A DNA stretch of 7,617 nt. It comes from Crocinitomicaceae bacterium. Its GTDB lineage: Bacteria; Bacteroidota; Bacteroidia; Flavobacteriales_D; Crocinitomicaceae. Under the pieces are notes generated by a model, which had not been told where the DNA came from, did not search any database, and saw nothing but the letters and a program-made list of their open reading frames with translations. The stretch is from assembly GCA_027084145.1 (NCBI GenBank), contig JALWLM010000073.1:1-7617 (forward strand). Reading direction: 5' to 3'. A program made the translations under genes and the position numbers. Numbering within the stretch: position 1 is the stretch's first letter; every line of letters begins with the position of its first letter. Below, one piece after another: positions 1-5,818 of the stretch.

Positions 1-1176
1 GAGATATATCGTCTAATTTATAGATTCAGTCTTTCTTTTACTCTTATTTTTGCTGCTATATCAATCGGTGTTTTTATTTATTTTCCGAAGCTTGATTTAT
101 TTCCTTTTGTAGGTCCTGCTCTGGTGGGTCTTTTTAATTTTATTTATTTAATAAAAACAAAAGACTATAAATTATTATTTTGGATATACACAATAGCCGG
201 GACCTTTTTTGTAGCTAACTCATTATTCAATCACCCGGAGATTTCTCATATTACAGATGTAGCTTGGATAGGGGTTGTTATTATGGCGGCATTTTTAGGG
301 TTAGACTATAGAGTAGCTATTATTTTCCTTGTTGTCAACATCATTATTCTTGCCATTTTTAATTTGTTTTTTTATGAGGAAAATATAAGGGTATTACAAG
401 ACCGTTCTAGCAATAGAAATATTTTAGATATGATGGAATTGGCCATAGCAATCTATATTTTTGGCTTTTTACTTTTACGATTTGTTAATCTTCAACGCCT
501 TTCGGAAAAAAAAATAAAAGAAGCATATAATAAGTTAGAAAGAAAGCACAAAGAAAACATTGTATTACTTCAAGAGGTTCACCATCGTGTAAAAAACAAT
601 CTTCAAATTATTATAAGTTTATTGAGATTACAAAAAGAAGAAATAAAAACTCCGGAAATAAAAGATGTCTTTCAAGAGGCGGTTGATAGGATAATAGCGA
701 TGTCTTTAATTCATAAAAAATTATATAAGAGTAAAGAGTTTGCAAGAATACATTTATTATCATATTTAGAAGAACTTATATCTGATTTAATATCATTAAA
801 TAAAAAAGAGATAAAATATGAAGTATGTAGCGATTTAGAATATATAGACTTAGAGACAATAGTTCCTTTGGGTTTATTGATCAATGAGTTAGTTTCCAAC
901 ACATTAAAACATGCTTTTGATAATGATGAAAATGAGAATAAAATAACGATTGATATCAAAAAAATAGATGGAGGGACCATTCAGTTAATTTATTTTGATA
1001 ATGGTCGATGGAAAGAAAAGAAAGAAAAAGGGTTTGGGTTGGAGTTAATAGATATTTTCACCAGTCAATTGAATGGTACTTTTGAACGAGAGACATCTAA
1101 TCAAGGAACCGTCTATGTGTTTGAATTAAAACAAATAAAGATAAAAATAAAGAGTGATGAAGGCATATATCGATAA
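1..1176 (+). CDS. Membrane sensor histidine kinase, HisKA_2 family (5' partial)
   Basis: Probable two-component sensor kinase of the inner membrane; signal and response regulator are unknown. The frame is open from base 1, so the true start lies upstream, and the GTG at 124 would cut away the first membrane helix. Counting from base 1, hydrophobic segments lie near residues 8-28, 33-51, 60-76, 86-101, 104-124 and 146-162, suggesting about six helices with no large periplasmic loop. A Lys/Glu-rich linker (165-187) leads to the HisKA_2 phosphoacceptor motif EVHHRVKNNLQ, with the likely phosphorylated His at 195. The ATPase domain follows: N-box LLINELVSNTLKHAF (292-306), then DNGRW near 333 and KGFGLELI near 343. 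A lysine-rich tail runs 20 bases into the next gene, which implies coupled expression. No receiver domain is visible. The class call is strong; the ligand cannot be inferred. Confidence 0.92.
   Translation, partial: EIYRLIYRFSLSFTLIFAAISIGVFIYFPKLDLFPFVGPALVGLFNFIYLIKTKDYKLLFWIYTIAGTFFVANSLFNHPEISHITDVAWIGVVIMAAFLGLDYRVAIIFLVVNIIILAIFNLFFYEENIRVLQDRSSNRNILDMMELAIAIYIFGFLLLRFVNLQRLSEKKIKEAYNKLERKHKENIVLLQEVHHRVKNNLQIIISLLRLQKEEIKTPEIKDVFQEAVDRIIAMSLIHKKLYKSKEFARIHLLSYLEELISDLISLNKKEIKYEVCSDLEYIDLETIVPLGLLINELVSNTLKHAFDNDENENKITIDIKKIDGGTIQLIYFDNGRWKEKKEKGFGLELIDIFTSQLNGTFERETSNQGTVYVFELKQIKIKIKSDEGIYR
1133..1159 (+). promoter_or_regulatory. A-rich translation initiation region and GTG/ATG double start of the formate dehydrogenase gene
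   Basis: The leader before the dehydrogenase start is almost only A with a few T and G, and contains two copies of AAATAAAG (1133-1140 and 1145-1152) exactly 12 bases apart. No GGAGG-like site is present. GTG (1154) and ATG (1157) lie side by side in the same frame. I favour the ATG because the protein then starts MKAYIDN, as expected for the ferredoxin-like domain. The site lies inside the kinase coding sequence, so initiation probably depends on ribosomes finishing the kinase. Confidence 0.5.
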
Positions 1177-3889
1177 TATTGCGTATGATTTTCAGCAAGG
1201 AGAAACAATTCTAGAGTTTACACGCAGAGTTGCCGCCGAGAAAAAGATTCCCACACTTTGTGATGCCCCAAATTTAGAACCTTTTGGGTCTTGTAGAGCT
1301 TGTAGTGTAGAGGTAGCATTAGAAAAAGACGGAAAAACAAAAACTATGGCTTCTTGTCACACACCTGTGACAGAAGGAATTTATATTTATACGAATACCC
1401 CTTCTATAAAAAAGTTAAGAAAAAACATCATAGAATTGGTGCTTACGGATCATCCGTTAGATTGCTTGACTTGTGAAGTGAATGGAAACTGTGAATTGCA
1501 AGATGTTGCCGCTCAAGTAGGAATACGGAAAGTTAGGTATCCGAATGGAGAAAATCACTTAAATAGAGAAAAAGATTTAAGCCATCCCTATATGACATCG
1601 GACCTTTCAAAATGTATTAATTGTTATCGTTGTGTGAGGGCTTGTGATGAGGTGCAAGGACAGTTTGTTTTAAGTATGTCGGGAAGAGGTTTTGATTCAA
1701 AAATCATCAAAGGTTTTGATCAATCTTTTATGGATTCTGACTGTGTGAGCTGTGGAGCATGTTCGCAAGCATGTCCTACTTCTGCCATTTCAGATGTTTT
1801 CCAATCAAAAGCAGTGTATGCAGAAAAGAAAACAAGAACAATATGTACCTATTGTGGAGTAGGGTGTAACCTGGAGGTTGCAACAAGTAACGGCGAAATT
1901 TTAAGCATTCAAGCACCCTATGATGCAGAGGTTAATCAAGGACATACATGTCTAAAAGGGCGATATGCTTTCCAATTTTATAACCATCCTGAACGTTTAC
2001 GTTCACCTATGATTAAAAAAAGAAACGGGAAGTTTGAAGAAGTGTCTTGGGATGAGGTCTATGAATATATTGTCAATAAAATAAATGAAGTTAAAGCAAT
2101 TGACGGACCGGATGCTATTGCGGGTATTTCATCTTCAAGATGCACCAATGAAGAAAATTACTTGATGCAGAAATTATTACGGGTAGCAATCGGGACAAAT
2201 AACATTGATGGATGTGCACGAGTTTGTCATTCTCCAACAGCTTTGGGAATGCAAAGAACATTTGGAACAGGAGCAGCAACGAATTCAATAGAAGATTTGA
2301 AATATACGGATTGTATTATGGTTATAGGAGCGAATCCTACGGATGCACACCCGGTAACAGGAGCAAAACTGAAACAGTTTGCGATGAAAGGAAAGCCAAC
2401 GATTGTGATTGACCCGAGAAAAACAGAATTAGCAAAATATGCAAGTCATCATTTAGCAATTCGTCCCGGGACCAATGTGGCCGTATTAAATATGATGATG
2501 TATTATATCATCAAAGAAGGGTTGGTCGATAAATCTTTCATTGAGAGTAGAACAGAAGGATATGAAGAATTTGAAAAGCAGATTCTATCAATTGATATTG
2601 ATAAATATGAGAAAGTATCAGGGGTTTCTAGAGAACAGGTAAGAGAAGCGGCAATTGCTTATGCTTCGGTTCCTAATGCGATGTCTTTTCATGGGTTGGG
2701 GGTTACGGAACATTCGTTGGGAACTTTTACGGTCATGCAAATTGCAGACTTAGCAATGCTAACGGGTAATATTGGTCGTAAGGGAGTGGGTGTGAATCCT
2801 TTAAGGGGACAAAATAATGTTCAAGGATCCGCCGATATGGGAGTTCAACCACACCAAGGAGCAGGATATCTGGATGTAACCAATCCGGAAATAGCGGATA
2901 AATATTCTACATTCTATGGGAAGAAGGTTCCTTCGGAAATAGGATATAAAATTCCGGAAATGTTTGATGCTGCTTTAGAAGGCAAATTAAAAGTACTTTG
3001 GATAATTGGAGAGGACGTGGTTCAGACAGACCCGAATACACAAAAAGTTATCAAAGCATTGAATAATATTGATATGGTTATTGTTCAAGAGTTATTTATG
3101 ACAGAGACAGCAAAACATGCAGATGTTATTTTGCCGGGAGCATCATTTTTAGAAAAAGAAGGAACTTTTACCAATGGAGAAAGGAGAATCCAAAAAGTTA
3201 ATAAGGTTATAGATCCTATAGAAGGGGCAAAGGTAGATGGGCAAATTATCATAGATGTGATGAACCGATTAGGATACCCTCAGGAAGATTATACGGCAAA
3301 AGGAATGTTGGAAGAAATATCTCAAATTGTTCCGTTTTTTGCTGGTGTAAAATGGGAAGAATTAGGGGTTAATGGAAAACAATGGCCGGTAAAACCTGAC
3401 GGGCAGGATACAAAAATATTACATGATAAGTCTTTTAAACGAGGGAAAGGGTTGTTTGATTTTTTCGATTGGAAAGAAACCAAAGAATTGGTTCAACATA
3501 GAGATCAATTCCCGTACATTTTGACAACGAACAGAGAGCTGGAACATTATAATTGCGGAGCAATGACACGAAGGACAGGGAACGTAGAAATATTAAAAGA
3601 AGATTATTTATTGATTCATCCCGAAGACGCAAAAGAGAATGGAATTTCTGACGGAGATTTTGTTTGTTTGGAATCAGCAAGAGGAAAAGTGGATGTTAGA
3701 GCAAAAATAACGGATGAAGTTAAAAAGGGGGTATTAAGTACAACATTCCATTTCCCTGAAATCATGGTCAATAATATAACGTCAGATGTTCATGATTCAG
3801 AAGCAATGTGTCCGGAATACAAAGTTGTAGCGGTTAGAATAAGAAAGAGTAAAGGGAAGTTTAAACAAATGGCAGAGGCAAAAAAATAG
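1157..3889 (+). CDS. fdhA: Formate dehydrogenase catalytic (alpha) subunit, Mo-bisPGD, Cys-type
   Basis: Predicted cytoplasmic formate dehydrogenase (formate to CO2 plus two electrons), 910 residues. The N-terminus is NuoG-like: a 2Fe-2S site (C35, C46, C49, C67), a His-Cys 4Fe-4S site (H99, C103, C106, C112), then two ferredoxin-like CxxCxxCxxxC motifs (C153-C163 and C196-C206). The catalytic part has its own 4Fe-4S site (C230, C233, C237, C265) followed by K267. The active site reads RVCHSP, with C357 where E. coli FdhF has selenocysteine and H358 beside it; R550 in PLRGQNNVQG lies 193 residues on, the same spacing as E. coli U140 to R333. The dinucleotide-binding domain spans about 785-895. 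No twin-arginine signal is present. The ATG at 1157 is preferred over the adjacent GTG at 1154. NuoE/NuoF-like electron-transfer subunits, FdhD and a DUF1641 partner are absent from the window, so the electron acceptor is unknown. Similar length and layout occur in FdsA/YrhE-type enzymes. Confidence 0.93.
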   Translation: MKAYIDNIAYDFQQGETILEFTRRVAAEKKIPTLCDAPNLEPFGSCRACSVEVALEKDGKTKTMASCHTPVTEGIYIYTNTPSIKKLRKNIIELVLTDHPLDCLTCEVNGNCELQDVAAQVGIRKVRYPNGENHLNREKDLSHPYMTSDLSKCINCYRCVRACDEVQGQFVLSMSGRGFDSKIIKGFDQSFMDSDCVSCGACSQACPTSAISDVFQSKAVYAEKKTRTICTYCGVGCNLEVATSNGEILSIQAPYDAEVNQGHTCLKGRYAFQFYNHPERLRSPMIKKRNGKFEEVSWDEVYEYIVNKINEVKAIDGPDAIAGISSSRCTNEENYLMQKLLRVAIGTNNIDGCARVCHSPTALGMQRTFGTGAATNSIEDLKYTDCIMVIGANPTDAHPVTGAKLKQFAMKGKPTIVIDPRKTELAKYASHHLAIRPGTNVAVLNMMMYYIIKEGLVDKSFIESRTEGYEEFEKQILSIDIDKYEKVSGVSREQVREAAIAYASVPNAMSFHGLGVTEHSLGTFTVMQIADLAMLTGNIGRKGVGVNPLRGQNNVQGSADMGVQPHQGAGYLDVTNPEIADKYSTFYGKKVPSEIGYKIPEMFDAALEGKLKVLWIIGEDVVQTDPNTQKVIKALNNIDMVIVQELFMTETAKHADVILPGASFLEKEGTFTNGERRIQKVNKVIDPIEGAKVDGQIIIDVMNRLGYPQEDYTAKGMLEEISQIVPFFAGVKWEELGVNGKQWPVKPDGQDTKILHDKSFKRGKGLFDFFDWKETKELVQHRDQFPYILTTNRELEHYNCGAMTRRTGNVEILKEDYLLIHPEDAKENGISDGDFVCLESARGKVDVRAKITDEVKKGVLSTTFHFPEIMVNNITSDVHDSEAMCPEYKVVAVRIRKSKGKFKQMAEAKK
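3880..3886 (+). other. A-AAA-AAA slippery heptamer directly before the formate dehydrogenase stop
   Basis: The last sense codons of the dehydrogenase are GCA AAA AAA, followed by TAG (3887-3889). In phase this is the X-XXY-YYZ heptamer A-AAA-AAA. A -1 slip here would continue as ATA GAG CGT ATG, entering the ribE frame without a stop and fusing the two proteins through Ile-Glu-Arg. The ribE frame is open back to base 3865. I see no convincing downstream hairpin, so actual frameshifting is speculative; the sequence arrangement itself is certain. Confidence 0.4.
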
Positions 3890-3894
3890 AGCGT

Positions 3895-4482
3895 ATGTTT
3901 ACAGGAATAGTTGAAGGTTTAGGCTTGGTGACAAAAACAGAAAGAAAAGGGAGTAATATTGATTTTACGATTAAAGCAGAATTTACCGGAGAATTGAAAA
4001 TAGATCAGAGTGTTGCTCATAACGGATGTTGTCTTACGGTTGTACAAATACATAAAGATGAATATGTAGTCACAGCAATTGATGAAACTCTAAACAAAAC
4101 GAACCTTTCGGAGTGGAAAGAAGGAACAAAGGTAAACCTGGAACGTTGTATGGTGATGAATGGGCGGTTAGATGGACACATCGTTCAAGGACATGTAGAT
4201 ACAACAGCAATATGTGTTAAAAAAGAACATAAAGACGGAAGTTGGGAGTTTGCTTTTCGCTATGATACAGATGACATTACTGTTGAAAAAGGTTCGATAA
4301 CGGTTAACGGCGTTAGTTTAACCGTTGTCAATTCAAAGGATAAAGAATTTTCAGTGCATATCATCCCTTATACGTATGAACATACTAATTTTCATACAAT
4401 TGAAGAGGGCAGTAAGGTTAACTTAGAATTTGATATTATTGGGAAATATGTTGCAAAGTTGATGAGAAAACAACCTACTTAA
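3895..4482 (+). CDS. ribE: Riboflavin synthase (alpha-type, two lumazine-binding domains)
   Basis: Catalyses dismutation of two 6,7-dimethyl-8-ribityllumazine molecules to riboflavin and 5-amino-6-ribitylaminouracil, the last step of riboflavin synthesis in the cytoplasm. The protein has 195 residues, within the usual range of about 190-220, and begins with the family signature MFTGIVEGLG, which fixes the ATG start. The two tandem domains are visible. The first carries SVAHNGCCLTV (39-49) and ends at the inter-domain motif GHIVQGHVD (94-102). The second carries GSITVNGVSLTV (133-144), IIPYTYEHT (156-164) and the closing VNLEFDIIGKYVAKLM. It lies five bases after the formate dehydrogenase stop, so it is probably co-transcribed and translationally coupled. 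No FMN riboswitch can be seen, as expected for an internal operon gene. The last eight bases overlap the convergent gene on the other strand. The gene looks complete and intact. Confidence 0.97.
   Translation: MFTGIVEGLGLVTKTERKGSNIDFTIKAEFTGELKIDQSVAHNGCCLTVVQIHKDEYVVTAIDETLNKTNLSEWKEGTKVNLERCMVMNGRLDGHIVQGHVDTTAICVKKEHKDGSWEFAFRYDTDDITVEKGSITVNGVSLTVVNSKDKEFSVHIIPYTYEHTNFHTIEEGSKVNLEFDIIGKYVAKLMRKQPT
4475..4482. other. Tail-to-tail overlap of two convergent coding sequences
   Basis: The ribE stop TAA occupies 4480-4482 and the opposing gene's stop TAG, read on the minus strand, occupies 4477-4475. The two coding regions therefore share eight bases. No GC-rich hairpin with a T-run can be seen here in either direction, so transcripts of both operons probably extend into each other. 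Confidence 0.9.
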
Positions 4483-5818
4483 ATCGGTTAAATTTCTCTA
4501 TCCAGTTTTTGATGTGGACTTCTACATTTACAAACATTTTATTTCTTCTTAATGAATCGATTGTAAAGATCATCCTTGCCTTATTGATTTCCCAAAGAAC
4601 CTTATTATTTCGAGTATAAAGTAATTGTGGTTGGTATTTTCCCGTATAAAAAGTATAAGAACTATCTGTTTTAGACAGGTGTAAAGGAGGTGAAAATAAG
4701 AAATAATAATCGTTACCGTCTTTAGTGATGATTCCTTCTTCAAGAAGCCGATTAAAGAAATGATCTCCATTTTTATTGATTTCTAAATGAAAACATAGGG
4801 CATCTACTTTTTTACGTTTTGTTTTAGTGACTTCGACAGGATTAAAATTTTCATCAAAAACGGTTTCAATATATCGTTCTTTAACGTAATGAATACCACC
4901 ATGGCGTAATGCAATATTCCCATTCCAAAGGGATAAAAATTGTTGTAAAGAAAAATCAAATTTGTCTGCTTGTTTTTTTAAGAATTGATAAAAAGGATGT
5001 TGCTTCTTTTCTCTTAAAGAATCAATATTGAGATGAAGATTAATAACATGTTTACTAAATAAATGAAAAGGGTAGGAAGGACCTTGTTGTCGTAATGAAA
5101 AAGGAATATTATGGAGAAAATCAATCTCTCCCGTTAAATTTAACTTTGTAGAATCATTCGTTAATCTGAAAAGAATTTCATTAATATCATATTGTTGTAA
5201 TCTTTCTTTTTTAGCAGAACAAATAAGCATATTGTCATTAAGTAAGGAATCTTTTTTGCATAATGTTTCCCATCGTGGCAACATAGAACCATGTTTTCCC
5301 GAAATAATATGATATAAAAAAGAGTTGAAGTTGTCACCAAGGTACAATACCGCCCAATCATCTCCATAAGAAAGATGACTATTAATAGATGGATCAAAAT
5401 AAACTTTATGATTTTTAAAAGTTCTTTCTTTGATTTGAAAATCTGTTTTTAACCGTTGAATGAGGAGTCTGAATTTTTCTTTATTTGTAACAGAAACGAG
5501 AATGCCGAAATTTTTCAACTCTTTGTCATCTTCATCTAAAAAAAGATAAGAAGGAGATTGGATATCTACTCCATACCTCTTTGCTTGTTGTAATAAAACG
5601 TTTGGTGTAATTTTATCTCGAAAAGGAATATGATAATAAAAAGTTATTTTTGATAAACTTTCAGCCAAAGAAAGAAGATCTGCTTTCGCGATATAATCAC
5701 CTATTGGTGCACGATCTATTAATCGTGCTTTTTCCTCTTTATTGATTTCCCAAGGACGAAAAATAAATAATCCGATCAGGAAAATAGAAAGAGCAAGAAA
5801 GAATAGAATCTTTCTCAT
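4475..5818 (-). CDS. Membrane-anchored envelope protein of unknown function (447 aa)
   Basis: I do not recognise a named function. The protein opens with MRK and a hydrophobic stretch (residues 4-20) followed by RPWE, with no lipobox cysteine and no clear cleavage site. This fits a single N-terminal anchor with the remainder in the periplasm. The rest is mixed alpha/beta in appearance, without catalytic motifs or cysteine pairs. Two stretches resemble the upstream neighbour. RYGVDIQSPSYLFL followed by FGILVSVTNKEKFRLL (81-119) matches its GIDIS and GFSLGI region. WNGNIALRHGG through FNPVEVTKTKRKKVDALCF (298-343) matches its YAGSFFFTYNG through EYTEKTDTIVID. The two are therefore probably diverged paralogues. 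The overall layout recalls DUF4836-like Bacteroidota envelope proteins, but that is a memory-based impression. The ATG overlaps the previous stop as ATGA, so the pair is likely translated together. The gene seems complete. Confidence 0.85.
   Translation of the reverse strand: MRKILFFLALSIFLIGLFIFRPWEINKEEKARLIDRAPIGDYIAKADLLSLAESLSKITFYYHIPFRDKITPNVLLQQAKRYGVDIQSPSYLFLDEDDKELKNFGILVSVTNKEKFRLLIQRLKTDFQIKERTFKNHKVYFDPSINSHLSYGDDWAVLYLGDNFNSFLYHIISGKHGSMLPRWETLCKKDSLLNDNMLICSAKKERLQQYDINEILFRLTNDSTKLNLTGEIDFLHNIPFSLRQQGPSYPFHLFSKHVINLHLNIDSLREKKQHPFYQFLKKQADKFDFSLQQFLSLWNGNIALRHGGIHYVKERYIETVFDENFNPVEVTKTKRKKVDALCFHLEINKNGDHFFNRLLEEGIITKDGNDYYFLFSPPLHLSKTDSSYTFYTGKYQPQLLYTRNNKVLWEINKARMIFTIDSLRRNKMFVNVEVHIKNWIEKFNRFK
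5815..5818 (-). other. ATGA stop/start overlap coupling the two envelope genes
   Basis: On the minus strand the 600-residue protein ends with TGA (5817-5815) and the 447-residue protein starts with ATG (5818-5816), giving ATGA. Such four-base overlaps usually indicate one transcript and termination-reinitiation, so the two products are probably made in linked amounts. Confidence 0.9.

Noticed and set aside
124..126. GTG as the start of the histidine kinase
   Set aside because: The frame is open back to base 1 and codes for another membrane helix (residues 8-28), so the real start lies upstream of the window.
506..514. Run of nine A at the junction between the kinase membrane domain and the linker, considered as a phase-variable tract
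   Set aside because: It codes for Glu-Lys-Lys in a Lys-rich linker, where A-runs are expected in this base composition. There is no evidence of length variation from one sequence.
711..980. Minus-strand open frame opposite the kinase ATPase domain
   Set aside because: The kinase motifs on the plus strand explain the sequence; the Ser/Leu/Ile-rich product is a typical A/T-rich shadow.
2225..2227. Selenocysteine at the formate dehydrogenase active site
   Set aside because: The codon is TGT (Cys), not TGA, so no recoding or SECIS element is needed.
2212..2412. Short plus-strand open frame inside the formate dehydrogenase gene
   Set aside because: It lies in another frame over conserved catalytic sequence, including the active-site Cys region, and its translation is low-complexity Ser/Asn without recognisable features.
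3435..3680. Minus-strand open frame opposite the formate dehydrogenase C-terminal domain
   Set aside because: It is a shadow of the well-supported molybdopterin dinucleotide-binding domain.
4478..4497. AAAT/ATTT inverted repeat at the convergent junction as a bidirectional terminator
   Set aside because: The stem is only about four A-T pairs with no GC core, too weak to support.
4570..5397. Two short minus-strand open frames within the 447-residue gene (4570-4770 and 5161-5397)
   Set aside because: Both are alternative frames inside a long intact coding sequence and have no motifs of their own.
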